Origin: Tubulanus polymorphus
Lineage: Eukaryota; Nemertea; Palaeonemertea; Tubulaniformes; Tubulanidae
Length of the DNA: 60,000 nt
Direction: 5' to 3'
Assembly: GCF_964204645.1 (NCBI RefSeq)
Contig: NC_134028.1
Location: forward strand, 22,172,153 to 22,232,152
Part shown: positions 12,601 to 27,600 of the stretch, one piece after another
Numbering within the stretch: position 1 is the first letter of the stretch
How the letters are laid out: every line of letters starts with the position of its first letter
Translations under genes and position numbers: made by a program
The notes under the pieces: generated by a model
What the model saw: the letters and a program-made list of their open reading frames with translations, nothing else
What the model was told of the DNA's origin: nothing
Database searches by the model: none

Positions 12601-15600
12601 CCATGAAAAATGGACCACTCGGGACTTGTTACTAACTATGCGTCTTCCTGTGCGCGCGTACTTCGCTTGGTTTGTTGTTGTGTCTTCGACGGTCTTCGCC
12701 GTTATAGTATAGATTCCGAATGCAGAGCGCAAACGCTCTCGCGTAAAAAACAAACACCAAACAATCCACCGGAACAGTATTAATCGCGTCCGCTGGAACT
12801 AAATTAAGCGGGCCTGTGCTCTGGTTGTGAAGTAAACAATTAATTAAACCGTGGAATCTATCTGTAGATTGCTTTTCTTTCAAACTGGAAACAAAGCTAT
12901 TTCTAGCTGTACACTGCCTGCCAGACTGGCCTCCCTGTGACTTCTCGATTTTCATGAAACTTTTTGCAGGACACCCACGCAAATGTCGGGTCCTGTTTCG
13001 CTCCCGGCAGGTGTGGTGGGTCTGTAAGGGACACTCAATCAAAAAATCTAACGAAATTTACAAACCAAATAAACAACAGGGACAATCCCTATTTTAAGAT
13101 CAATGTCGAGTCCTGTGGGAGTACCGGTACGTGTGGGAGAAATGACATTCAAAGAGAAGCAATTTCACAACTTCTAGCATATTGCGTTGAACATTTTGCT
13201 ACTTTTTCCTACAATTTGGCCTCAAATCCAATTAGTTTGGAAGCACGTGCATATTTTGAACGAAAACGAATGAACCAGCGGTACCAATAAGTGAATCATT
13301 GGAAATCGATGCTCAAATTTTCTTAAGGTCGGCATCTGAGCGGAACTTCGTTAATGAGCGTCATTCCGACCATCCGACCCCCGACCCCGACCCCCACCTC
13401 TAAATACGGGCTGTTTTATTATTCATTAATTCGTTCAGAAATATTAGTATCAGAATTTAGCCGTGAAATTGCATTGTTTCAGTATGTCATGTATCAGAGC
13501 TTGCTGCTAAAGCGCGTGGAGTGGAGTTTTCAGCTTTTCGCGGCGAACATACGCGCTCATTTAACAGCAACTGATTAATGACAAAAAACTCAATTTCGCG
13601 AAGAAACAATTTATTTCCGAAAGTATCTCCTCGAACAAATCGACGCTTCGTAAAAGGCGGATCAATCAACGCTAAGGTCACGTGACCGACAGACTGAGAC
13701 GTCGACCAGCTCTGGTCCGCTACACCGGCCAATAGCCGTCACTAACTAAGATGTATGGCGTCCGTGGCATCGACTTATTGGTCGGGGATCTCTGATTCTA
13801 GGTATACCGGATGATATCAGCCACAAATGCGACCAGGGTATATACATTTATAATAACGAGTCCGCGGCAAATGTCAGTTTAACCGACAAAATGTTTATTG
13901 CAAACATTAATAAAAGATGAACTTATTATTATCATTGTCACGTGGTGCGTTAATATCCTGTATGGTGGGCAACCTTCCTTCCGCAATATAGATTGATGAA
14001 ATATATACCAACCTACCGGCTGGTTGTGTGTGTGTGCGCGGGTGTGTGCGGCGTGTTCGCGAGGTTAAGATCGTGTGACCACGTCGTGATATATCGTATC
14101 CTCATCTTCCGCGGCGCGATTGTGGCTTAAAGACGATGAAATTCTTTACGATAATCTTTCGTTCGATCGATTTGATCAGAATTCAGGTTTTTATTTCGAA
14201 ATGTCAACACGTATTCCAGTCCAACGCACACCGCGAGTGGTCCGGCGAGAGTTCTTATTCTAAGCGCGTGCGCCGGGGCACGAGAGGCCGCTCTTTGGTC
14301 TCATCAGTCGTTGATACATCCGACCTTTCAACCTTTGATCTCCTCGATAGCATCCTACAGTTTCGTTTTTTAATGTCGTATGGTGAGGGGGGGGGGGGTT
14401 ACGGAAGTGGCCAAGTTAGTTATTGTTTACATCAATTTATGTACTGCTAGGGGAGAGAGGAGTTGCTTGTTAAAGCTCCCCCCCAAGCAGAAAACCCTGT
14501 ACATTAACTATCAAACTATACGCCGTCGTGTGGGGTGGTTTCTTTCTTTTTCTAGTTGTCTTGTCTTGTTAGTACGCGTAGTATGTTTATTGACATGTAT
14601 TACCCATTTGTATTTGTATCCTAAGGCGTCAATAAATATGAATTGAATTGAATATAACGAAACCTACCCGGTGCACGCGTTCTTGGTCGCACTCATGGCG
14701 GTTGCGACGGGCTTTACCCTGAATTACCCTGATTAACACGTATACCTGATATAAGGAAAACCTCGCCGTGTGCGTAGGACCATAAGGTACACATCAGTGT
14801 GCACAAACTAGTCAACGTAAGTCGACCATACAGTTTTTGATGGTTCGGCCAATTCATTGCGAGTGTAAATAAAAATATACAATCGCGACATGAGCCGCAG
14901 TTAATACTGATAGTTCCCAACCGCGTTTTATCGGTAATGAGAGTGGTACACGCAACATTTTTAAATCTATTTTTCGAAATGAAGCCATTTAAACTGCAGC
15001 ACAGCAGCGGCGGCGGCGCAAATAACGTCGCTTTCAGGTGTATTATTGGAGCGTGAAATAAAGATTACAAGTCGAATTACAAAATGGACCAGATCGAAGA
15101 AAAAGATTCGTTACTTATGAAACGCTGTATGGGTCAACTGGGGCCTGTTTACACAGTTAAGGCTTAGGCCTTACGTCTAAGACTAAGTCCATCTTAGTTC
15201 TGTATCTGACATAATCACTTAATACCAGTATTCATATTTAAAACCACATTTGGACTGCAACCGGGCCCTGTTTTTAAAGTAGCATAGTTTATATCCATAT
15301 ATGGAATAATTATGCCGGTTTTTCTATAATGGTCAAGGTGATGTCGTTTTAGCACGTAGCACTGCGCGATTATGACCATTCAGTTCGGCTGACCCCATCA
15401 TTGTTAAATTGATATGCATCAAGATCTTGTCTGTGAAGTAGACTATAAGGCCTCTGGTCTTTTAAGTGCGTCGCGCATTAGTATGCACGGTGTAACATTG
15501 TACTGACATTTTTTTGTATGAACCTCTTTGTTCGGCTACGTGTTATGAGTTGAATTCTGTGTTAAAATGTTGAAAGTTATGCTTTTCTGTACGTTGTCAA

Positions 15601-18600
15601 CCTCGTATATTTTCCTAAACCTTTCGTATCTTCAAATTGGTTCATCGGAAATTAATCCGTTAAAAGAAGAAAAAAAGGTACAAGGATAGTGCATCAAGGC
15701 TACACTTAGTTAATGTAAAATGCCTACTAAACATTGCCGACTACGGAAGCGTCCTGGGGAAATATCTTCCCCTCAAAAATCGCATTTAACTGAGAAAACT
15801 AGTTTATTCCGAGTTGCAAACTCGGAATTAACCTCGAAAAACTATCTTTAATAGATATGTCCCCAGGACGCTTCCGTAACCCCTCGGCACTGAGGTATCT
15901 CGTTACGAGCTTATCCGTTTCTCAGTTTCCGTCAAGTCTTCTCTTTAGCGACTTTTAAGGCGTTAAAGGGCCCACGTGCAAATACGCGCTACAATATCTC
16001 TAATGTATTTTCCTCATTTTTCCTCAAAAATGGATTGTTTACCTCATTTTTCTGATGTTATCTATCTGCTTTTCCGTGAAATAGAATATTGAAATGAGCT
16101 AAATCTAGCCACTGGCGATATCTGCCATCTTTTTCTCTGGCGTTCTACTTCTTAGAACGTGTGTTCAAATCGCGCTCAATCGCTCGTTACTATCTTACCA
16201 ACCCGGTTTTTGCGCTTCGAAAAAACGGATGTTCGCCGAGTTGCCGGATTTCCCTCGCAGACAACGTTGGATGTACGACGTAAGCGATTGTAGAACGTGC
16301 GATGTCACGTTGCTTCGCGTCTGTTGCGGATTAACAACATGCGCACGACGTTGAACGGTTTTGTCGTCGTGTCACATGGCAGACGGTATATACGCACGCT
16401 CCCGTACACCGGCGCCTGCGGTAGAGACCGGCACTCGATCGTGAACCGAACCTCCGCAGCGAAACTCAATGCTTGAAGTGTTAATTGATGATGCTACGAA
16501 CCCCTGTAGGCTGGAGATCCATCATCAACTACATCTCGTCGTACGCGTTAAGATAAAGCACATACCAAACGCACCGGTAGCTGGTTACGACGTCTTTTGC
16601 AGTCGAGAGTATCACACCAAGACAAACTCTTGTCTTGTTTGTTCAAAGCTCGATCGAATTTCCCAAGCCGCCGTTGCGTCTTGATATAAACGATCAGTGC
16701 TGTTGGAATTGGGAAGACATCAGTGTTGTTTGCGAATTTCAGAATTCAAAACATCAAAAAATTACGAAACAAGTCTATATGAAGTCGATGCTAATTTGAC
16801 GCGTGAAGAGACGCCGTAGACGGTCGTTCGTATATCATCCAAAACGGTTGAAGTCGTGTTGCGGCGAATATAAGACGGTCGTTTAAAATGTCATCATCGG
16901 CGCGTGAGATTCTAAATTCAATCATACTCGAAATGCGCGCGTTGTTGATTGCTTCGCTCGTCAATACTTGTTGGGGGGGGGGGGGGGGAGAGGAGATATG
17001 ATTAAAGCTTGTGGTCGATTTCGACGATTTCAACGACTCCTCTTCAGATATCACAATCACTCGACAAATAATTCGGTTGTTTCCGAGAGTTGGTTATCGT
17101 AGCGTAAGTTATTCGATGATAAATGGCGACCAGTGAACGAAATTTAATTCCCGACCGAATAATAATTAGTTTAATATATATAGTTTAGTTTAGTTTAGTT
17201 TAATGCTCAACAAAAAGCAATTTGCACAGAACAAAACAGAAAATTATAATAACTACAGAAAACATATAATTCGGCTTGACAAGCCCAAGTGAAACATATT
17301 TCAATTCCTTTTTGATGAAAATGATCCTGACGTTTTTTCCTGATTTTTCCGGTCGCATACATAAACATCTTAAATTTTTCAATACTAGGGAATTTCCTGT
17401 AATACCGTTTGCAAGCATGTTCCTGAAATCGGTTAGGAAGGGGCACTGTGATATAAAATGAAATCGTTGCAAACGGTATTCTGGTTACCTGGTTATCTAG
17501 AGCAAAATGACTTATCAAGAGATCAGAAGTGATACGAACTAAAGCATGAAAACAGTAACGAGCTACATTTCAGTCGTTTACAGAACGAAATTATTCAATC
17601 CATTGTAAACCTACACGTTTGCATTCGATGTCTTACCATCCGTTCAAGGATGGGCTTCGGGCCGCTGGGATTCGGGCAGATATATCTTATGACGGATGAG
17701 TACTGGGCAGCTGGTATGTGGGCAGAATTATCTTTAGACGGACGGGAATTAGACGCACGGGATTTGGGCAGATTTATCGTCAGATAAATGAGCAGCAAGG
17801 GTCGGTGATAACTTTGGAGAGATAATGATCGAACACGCCTCGCTAGTCAAACCGACGAACGCATAGAGCCCATGAGTGACTCGAACTTAAGTAAAATGAA
17901 GAAAATGATTTCGCGATAGCGTTTTATTCCCAATTTTCGAAATCATTATCTATATGCGATACAGAAAAGATACTAAATGGACAGTTAATATGAATTGTAG
18001 AACCGAATCCTATATTTTCTAAGGGCACTAGTAAGATTAAATTGAGAACACTAATATAGCGAGAAAGATGAAATCCGAAAAGTCTCCTTAAGTTTATGAT
18101 TTATTTGAAATCATAAACACAAATTCAATCAATTTCACCAACGGTTGGAACGAGTAAATCTGAGACCGTATTCAGGACCGAATCGGTAAATACGATCCGG
18201 ACTCACCGGCCACTGTGCGAGCAAAAAAAATATTCATCACCGAGCTGTTTCAGGGCAGGACAAAAAAATCATCGCTTATTGATAGTCGTGTCAGGGTTAA
18301 ACGAATGTCAGGGGAGTCAGACCCGTCATCGGGTGACAGGTATCAATTTCAGCACGCGTTTAATAGGCGACACACGTGGCGAAAATCGATACGTGAAAAT
18401 CAGTGTGGCAAATGGGCTGAGAAACCTTCATCAAGAAAACATTATCGACGGCTGCGTTACTTTTTACGATGTCAGTTTAGCGTGCGTTCATTGATAGTAT
18501 GGATATTGTTAATCGTGTCGCGATCGAAGAGGAAGCGACGGCCATATCCTGGTCTTTTCGATCGCGCGGACATTTCTTTGAAAATGGAGTGTATCTGTGA

Positions 18601-21600
18601 AACTTGCCAAATCTATTTTGCTTATCTTATAAAAAGATAAAGGGCCGTGCGTAAAGTACGTGCGCACGTAGGGGAGGAAGGCTTTTAGAAATCCGTGCAA
18701 AAGCGTACAGGGGGAGGGGAAGGGCGAGCTCGAAGCTTACATACTTTTCTAAGGGGAGGGTTCATGTTTATAGTGCGTACTTTGTGCACGAAACACAATG
18801 CGATTTTTACATTTATGGGATTTCCTGGGAATTCCCCGCTCTTGATGACTTCGTCAATACATACATTGTCGCCGGAGCCCTGATGAATCCTGGTGAATTT
18901 TGCCCATTTCACATCATGGATCCTGACAGATTCACTTTTACAGGGAGGGATCAATCATAGAAGTATGTACGCAAGAGGGGGATTTGTATTATCGCTGAAG
19001 GAAATTTCACGGAAGCACTATAAACGGAAAACCCGGGCTGAAAATAAAACGGGATTCTGATTGGCTAATAATGACATCATCTAAGTAAGCTGCACGTGTA
19101 GCTGCGCACTCGGTCTAGTGTGGCAGGGTTTCGTACCGTGTCAATCTCGATGCCATCAGGTTCGAATCCCTGCCGGGGAGGACTGCAATGAGTACCTGGC
19201 CTGGTCGATTCAATTCAATTTAATTCAATATTTATTCATCATGATAGTATGGATCGTCGTTTATTGTATCACGCTCGAAGATGAGATTGTATCAAACGGG
19301 TATTATTCAAAGTTTCATTGATATAAATATCTTCGCTGGGGCATGTTGGAAATCATCGTGATAAACGGGTTTAATCTAACAGAAGAATCGTACTAACGAG
19401 GTTCGACTGTATATGTCAGAGGTTATCAATTAGCCTTTGAGTCCAGCTTTATACAAAGCTTTTTATAACATCCGTTAAATAAAAACAATGATAATAATAA
19501 TCTAACGCTAGTTATTCAAAGAACTTTATATACCGAGTGTGAATCGTCGTTTCAATAAGAACGACAATAATTCAGACTAAGGGTATAAGGTTCTTTTTGC
19601 TGTTTGGACTGTAGATATCAATAAAACCTCTGATAAATCAACACTCAGCTTCTGAAGCAGGATTACACCAGAGCAAGATTGTGATTTACACGAAATTAAA
19701 CGGGTGAGACCGAGTCGGATAATTGCGAGTGGGAGTTGAGTGCGACACTTCTGCTGTTTTTGGAGTTGTTTACTCTGCGACGAGTAGTGCTTCTTGCACG
19801 CGTAGCGGGGAATGTATCTCATCAATTATCACGATGAATGCTGGTAGTATTCGTATGATTTTAATTAATACATGATAAATCGGCTTATTGCGAGTGCGCG
19901 CGTTGACGACGATGATCATTGATACTAAAGCCTATGGTGCACGCGGGCGATGTTTCCGAGCATATCTCGAGCAACCACCCGATTTGATCGGCGTCGAACC
20001 AAATCGCTCGTCTTCGGTAACAGGACACGGACATTGCTCGTTGTCGAAAGGGGACGCCCGATATCAGACATTGAACATGATCGCATTCGAGCGCGCTTGT
20101 CCCGGGTTAAATTTGGTGCCAAGTGCTTGTTCGACGCGGGCCATGGTCCGACCAAAAACATAGGTTCAGGCTCCTGCCAAATTTCAGCACTGGTAAAATC
20201 ATTCTGCGAAATCATTTTTCCGTCGTAATGTTGTCGCAGTATTGACACTTATTATCATACCATATGTCCCCTTCTCAAAAAATCTAAATCGACACAAACG
20301 ATAATGTACGAAAGATAATACATAATTTTGTAGTCAGTATATCGTAGTTTTCTTGTCAGTTCAGATTTGTCTTTGCAAGCGGTAACCCAAAAACGTTTTG
20401 ACGTATATTATCATATCGTGATATAGAAATGAAAGAATATGAAACTTTTGTTCTTTTTATGGACATTCAACTATATATTCGAAGACTGTATCGTAGATTT
20501 AACGATGATATCCTATCTTCATTCAGATTTACGTTAGTTGAAACGTCACCGTACGGTTTACCGGCGACTGTTAGCGTGCGAACTACGAGTGAAAGTTGGC
20601 TAGGTTTGATCTCATCCGCCACGCAGTCTATAGATATAGTATCCGATACTTGGGACCTTTCGCAGGAATCCGCGTCGACGAAACAGGTAATATTTCCGAA
20701 GGTTACATTTTCTGTTAGGCAGCGATGAACGTTTATAACCCCTTTTTAAAGAATGCATACTTCTAACGACCGTCGAAAGAAGTAATTCACATTCGATATG
20801 TATGGTGGCTCTGATTCGGGCCGTAACGTAAAATTCCTGGTAAAGTTCTGGCGCCCTCATTTGCATACCAGGAACTAAGCGTTATGGCCCTAATCGTAGA
20901 TATCAGCTAAATGATATAGTCAAATCCGCTTCAGTAATCCGGATCGGCTTAATCCAGACAATATTTACAGTCCATTTGTTTATTAATATATTAGAAAATT
21001 ACTTTTATTCCAGATTTCCCGTGTAACCGGAATTTTTATTGGTCACAAATGATCCCGAACTACGCGCGGATTCTATACTGCATTTCGAATGAAATTGATT
21101 AGATCTATTTCTTACAGGGTGCTGATGTGGTAAAACAGTTAAATGAGGCATCGGGGACACGAGGTGTCAAAATCCGAATCCTCTTCAACGCGAAAGATGC
21201 TCAATCGTCCGACATTATACAACGGACGAACGGTAAATATATAATCGCGATCATTTTTAGTGATTTTAACGTTTTGGTCGGTGTACCGGGATTCGAACCC
21301 GATTGAATAGTTTTGGCACCGTGTACGCATAACGCAACGTCGTATCAAAGATTCATGTGGATTTTTGATCATATTCATAAGCTACTTGATTATAAGTTTT
21401 CATTTAATGAAAGATTTTTACGAAGGGAAATGTGATTTTGTCGAGTGATGCATCGTATGAGTGAATCATTCGAACCTGATGGCATCGCTACATTCAGCCA
21501 CGGCACGAACCCCTTCCACAGTAGACCGGGTGCGCAGGTACACGCGCAGCTTCGTCGCACGAAAACTTGCGGCACCAATCAGATTGCTCGTTGTAAAATC

Positions 21601-24600
21601 AATGAGGAAAATTTCACGGAAGAACTACAAACCCGGGCCAAAATAAAATGGCATATCTGAATGGCTAATAATGGCATCATCTAAGCTGCGCGTGTAGCTG
21701 TGCACTCGGTCTAGTGTGGCAGGGTTTCGTACCGTGGCAATCTCGATGCCACCAGGTTCGAATCTCTGCCGGGGGAGCATGCGTATAGTGACTCCGTCGT
21801 TGGCGTCGTGGGTGGATGCGCCTGGTAGAGATGTTGGGGAATAAAACATCTCCCGCGACACGTAATCAGCATATCTCATCTAAGCAAAATTGAATACGAA
21901 ATTAATAGGGTTTATATCATATATACACTGAGTAGGAGGTGCACGAGGTGATAGGTTCACTGTGATAAGCGCTTCTAATAGCGCGAGGAATATCTATCCT
22001 CCGAAGATTTATCTACGTATCCTATTTCGATTTCACGTGTTTTCCCGACTAAGGGATGATGAATTCGTCTTCGTCTCCGGTGACATCGAATCAGAGGCGT
22101 ACACAACGTGTAGACAGTCGTGTGGGTAGAGGCAGATTACAGCCGTGATTAATAATTCAATTAATGACATCGGCTTCCGTGGAAATGACATTTAAACGAT
22201 GTTGTGTCTTGTCGTTTATGAAAAGAATCACTCGGCGGTTATCATAGGCGACCGGGTTTAGAAGTATCAAGGCTCGGAAAACGTTTATATCGCGGTAGAT
22301 GACGATCTGAGTGTCTTGAACGGTGTTTAACGACGTAGTCATTCGCAATTCACATATACGCATACACAAACGATTCGGAGAGTCCTATACCGCGACCTTG
22401 ACCTACGACTAGTAAAAATCGATACGGTAAAACTTTTGCTTCCGGGAATAACGTATACAGATGTATGTTCACTGAAGCGAGAACATCATATTGGTTCCTA
22501 GAAAAAAGTGTTCATTGCGGGGTTTGTTCACTATAGGAAGATGTTCACTAAGGGAGGTTTTACTGTATTTGATTCGTGCATTCCTGAAAGCAGAAATTGG
22601 GTGGTTTTTATGATAGATGTTTTTTCGGGTATTCGTAATTACGTATCTCCAAGTAAACGTTTTTTTGCGTGCCGCCATTTTGTTCGAAGATTATTTTAGA
22701 AATAACGAATTTCAAAGTCGAGTAGTACTCTTCGCGTATTCTTATGCGTGTGGCAAAAATGTGGGTATTTTGTCAAAGGTTTTTTTGTACGTCGCTATCG
22801 TGTCGCTTTGTCTAAATTTGTGAAATAGATTCCATCTTAACCGAAAACTAGAGATTATTGCGGTTATAATGTTGCCAGAGTTGTCAAAATCCATCACAGG
22901 GCCGGTAAATAAGATATAAAACACCACACGAGTGATTTCTAGAAAAGAGAAAAAAAACGACCTAAAAATATACCTCGACAAAATGGCGGCACGCAACTGG
23001 TTCTAACCGCAGGTCCTTCCAATTTCCATTCCGTCATTTTAATTGCTATAATTGAATTACGTAGGCTTTCGAGAGCGTATTTTGAAATTGCAGAGCCAGG
23101 GCGTATACTGCATAGCTCGTCCGTTAGTGCGAGGGTATGAATTCATGTAGAAATATAGGAAATGTCACTCTGCAATGTATACTGCGATTTCTAAAATGGA
23201 GAATTTCCGTTACACCGTACTCCATATACGCGGAGCCCAACGGCTTGATATTTCCAATGAATCCTGCCGGCGTGCACTGAGGGTTCTTCGTTATTTCATT
23301 GCAAATCAGAATTGTATTAATAACTCATAACGTTTGTATGCGCTGGTATAGATAATGATGTTTATAATCATTGTTAACGAAAAATGCTGGTAGTTTCTGA
23401 GTCGGTTTCGTATTTTCAGGTTTGCGGGCCAACGTACGCAGTTTAGACTTCAACTTTCTAGGATCGGGCCTCTACCCGACAAACCTGCTCATCATCGACG
23501 GTAAGACGATGTACGTTGGCAGTGCAGGTTTCAACCGGAGATCGCTATCGCAGGTGAGTGAGCGAGAAGCCGCCGTCATTTTACACAATCAATACCGCCG
23601 GGGATGGTTGAACTATACGTAGATACAGATACAAAATACCATCGCGGCCATTTAGTATCAACGCTGCGCCGAAAATGAATTTCGATCGATTGATGATGTG
23701 AATAGCCGACGCTCGCTGATCATGACGCGAATTCTACTAAAAATGATTAGATAATCGGAGAAATTGAACAATACCTCAAATTGAAACTTTTAATTGAAAA
23801 AATGCAAATGATTTATACAATCTACTGTGACTATGTGTATTTATGAACGAAGTATTTGATTTTTTGACACCGTAAAAACCGTTACAGTGTTTATATCTAA
23901 TGATGCCGAGCGTTATTTAAGGGGTCAAAATGTGTGAGTCGATACGCATTACGTCATCAATATTGGCGTTTCAAAATTAACACTTACAATTCTCGTTCTT
24001 GCGTTTCTTTTGTAATTGAACATATATCATAACTCTTATTTGTGATAGATTTAGTGATTATTTTTGAAAGGATGTGCACCACGTCATCAATATTGGCGTT
24101 TCAAAATTAACACTTACAATTCACGTTCTGGACCCAGTTCCACAGTTCTGTGTTAAGAATTGACTCGGAGTTATAACATTGAAAATGAACTAATCTTAAC
24201 TGGGAGTTAACTCTTAACTCACAACTGTGGAACCGGGTCCTGGTGTTTATTTTGTAATTGAACATATATCATAAGTCTTATTTGTGATTTAGTGATTATT
24301 TTTGAAATGATGTGCACCACGTTATCACTATATCGTGGCTAGACTGGTTGCCGGTAAAATCAATTCAATTATTGATCCTTGATATTATATAATGTACAAT
24401 ATTATCTTATTTATCGTCGACAATGTTTAAGCGATATCCGTATTATTTTCCAAGGCGTGAAAAAACTTTCAAGTTAGATTTCTTATTCATATATCTTAAG
24501 AATGAAAAAGCAGAAATTATATTTCATATATCAAAAGATAATTCTTTTCTCTGCTGGTAAATGAAAACATAACGATAAAAATCGCTCGAAAAAATAAACA

Positions 24601-27600
24601 ACTTTTAACCTTTTCAGTGCGTCTACACCGCAGTGCGGTGTATAAATCAGTGATAGATTTTGCTAGTACACCGCACTGGGGTGTATTGATGTAATTAGTA
24701 ATTAATGATTATCTCTCTTGGACAATGGGAGCAACTGTCGAACATAGTGAAATACTACTAACTTACGATACACCGCACCACGGTGTAGATGCACTATAGT
24801 GGTATTCCCGTTATTCAACACACTAGGGTGGAATTTTTAAGAATTTTCAAATTATCTTCAGCACTATAGGGTATTAATTAGTGAGCACTGAAATCTGAAA
24901 TAAATATTTCGCTTCAGGTGAAGGAAATGGGTTTGGAAATGCAGGAATGTTCGTGTTTGGTACAGGATATCAGTAAGCAATTCGAGTATTACTGGCATTT
25001 TAGCCGCAAATACAGTCAGAAAAAGAAACTACAGCGAACGAAGTACTCGAACGAGTATGTCATTCCCGTACTGGCATATTTAGACGTAAGTTTACACGTG
25101 AACTAATGATTAAATGATTTAACTTGTTATATGAAACTGGGCCCAGCGAATGCGGCTCATTGTAGTTTTTCGTAGGGTTTCTGTATTATGTCCCGGGAAC
25201 GGAGATTTAAAGAGCGTTAGAAATGATAACTGTAGGTGAGGCTCGAACTGCAAAAAAAAAAACAACTGCGGCTACGTGATTCATCTTCCAGGGCCATAAC
25301 ATAATATAATTTCTGCATCAATGGTCCTAAAACTGGGCCGTATAAGCATATTCGCAGAGTATCGTTGAACCGACAGGGGCGGATTCAGGGGAAGATTTCG
25401 ACAGAAGCACAAAGCAATGAAAGGGCATATACGAAAAAGTTGAATATCCACACAGCCAAGTCAAGCGCCTGGAAAATTTTGAAATTTCAGTGCATTTTTA
25501 TACGTACAATATCCCGGGCACCTGCGAGGGACATTTAGGAGAATATAAGCTGAATCTTGCGCCGCGGACTGCTGTCTGATTAGCTGCTGGTGTAAAAGTA
25601 CTCTGAATAATATTTCCATTGAATTTTCAAAATGGCACGGAAAAACTGCGACGGGAGCACGTGCTCACTGTTCTCCCGTCTGGGCCCGCCTCTGACCGGG
25701 TTGCAATGAATCGAATTAGCGACAATTTATCCCATCTCATTAACATGAACTCTATCGATGCGCAATATGAACGCGTGCTGAAAAATATCAAATATATAAT
25801 CTACAAGTTTAAACATGTTGATATTATTGTTAAAAACAGCTATGAACGAGAACCGATGAAAGTGACATGACCACTGGCTTTTTGAAAATCCAAAAACCTG
25901 TCTGATATCATATTCATAACACTGAAAATTATATGAATTCTCACTATTCGAAAATATCATTGAAGCGCGTAGTTGTAGCTGTAACGTATATAGTTGTTTG
26001 GTTTTTATTTCAGGCCCCGGCGCCGTTTTTCTGTCCGGTAAATACAAACGCGAGCGACTATGCGCTCTTAAACAAAATCGTCACCAGCGCCTCGCGTTAC
26101 GTCTACGTAATGATGACAGATTTCTCGTCGGCTGCCAGATTTCATTCGTCGCGCGGGTAAACGAATACGTTATACTGATTAATTATTGATAAAACCGCGA
26201 TCGGGTATTTTTTATGCGGTATTGCTCGGGTTTCGTAACGATAGACGGAAATAGCCAGAGCCCAGTCGCCTCGCTGTAGAAACGAGCGTAAGACACCGAG
26301 AGAACGTGACTAATTTAATATGCGTCAGATGTTGACTGCAGCGATTAACAAATTCAGAAACAACAGTTCGCGAGGGTCTGTTAGATCGTAACGCATAGCA
26401 GTTTTCCGGAAGATTTCAGAAGAGTTCTTTCCGGAAAATAATGCTCTGCTTGTCTCTCACCGTCATTTCAATTTAGTTCCTGATTTTGTATACGGGTATC
26501 ACCTTTCACCTAGAGGTTAACTCAATCAAAATGAATCATTGAGTTAGCCCCAGGGTTTTAAGTCAATAGCAGTCTATAAAACTAGGCCTTGGGCCTAACT
26601 GAATAAATGCAACAGTGCGTGTTCAGTGTGTGAACTTGGAATATGGGTGTCTTTTAAACTTGCTTTAAAGCATTTTCATGCGAAGATATGTATAATCAGC
26701 CCATGTTTTCGATGAACAAAATATTTATATTGTAAAAAAGCTTTCAGATTAATGAAAAGCGCTTTTGAATGATGAATTATCATCATTATTATTGATATTC
26801 TATTGCAGTCTGTGGGACAATGTCGGACACGTTTTGGAGCGAGTTAGCAGCACGAAGAAACTGGATGTTCGCGTTCTGTACGGCTGGTTGAATTCGACTC
26901 GCGATCGAATGAACGGTTACTTGAAACCGGTTCAGATCCAACAGAAAAACTCCTCCATACAAACAGTACGTATCGTCTACGTTTAGGCGTTTCTGCATGA
27001 GTATCGAAAATCTGCGTTTTCGCGAATATACGGTTTGTGTTCTTACTCTTAAAGCGTTTGTTACTGACGCCTGCTGAACGCAACGTGACATCAGCGCAGA
27101 CTAACCCGAGCATGTATATCGTTACCGACAACATGTTATACATAGGTAAGCCTTACCATCTAAACGTTCATTTCAATGCGTCTACGCAGGCCCAGCAAGC
27201 CACTTTGTACCCGAAATACTACCACAACCTTCGAAAAGTGCAGAATTTGTTGCATATCTATTTCTTTGTTTTCCCTTTACTATAATCCCCTTATATTATC
27301 AACGCCCTCACTATCTCCCCCTTATACTATCAAAAACATTACTATCATCCACCTTACTAACGCCCTTACTATCATCCACCTTACTAACACCCTTACAATC
27401 ATCCACCTTTCTAACACCCTTACAATCATCCATCTTACTAACGCCCTTACTATTATCCACCTTACTAACGCCCTTACTATCATCCACCTTACTAACGCCC
27501 TTACTATCATCCACCTTACCGTCAACGCCCTTACTATCATCCAATTTATAAACTTGAACGACAAGCCCAGGAGGTGTATCCGTAAACCCTTTGCAATTCA

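Larger units (their letters stand above)
9870..20526. other. First coding intron of the PLD3-like gene (10.6 kb), repeat-rich
   Basis: No further exon was found between the membrane-anchor exon and the catalytic-domain exon. It holds two related ~85-bp blocks 135 bp apart (about 10064-10150 and 10198-10275), ATC/ATT-rich simple sequence near 10800-10840, the GAGCTAGGTAGTTTTTCGAC repeat family (11455-11790), a dispersed repeat (12964-13430), poly-G runs near 14390 and 16972-16988, a foldback element (15742-15878), a (TTTAG)n tract near 17175-17205, and half of a tRNA-related palindromic repeat (18999-19180). Confidence 0.7.

Noticed and set aside
12964-13290. 108-codon open frame with several Cys-Gly motifs
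   Set aside because: Lies in a dispersed repeat; other copies (46940, 47990) break the frame.
18215-18640. 141-codon open frame inside the first PLD3-like intron
   Set aside because: No splice context, low-complexity basic composition and no recognisable similarity; random-length frame.
19118-19180. Possible tRNA gene ending GGTTCGAATCCCTGCCGGGG
   Set aside because: No matching acceptor stem or cloverleaf, and the text recurs as the end of a palindromic repeat family.
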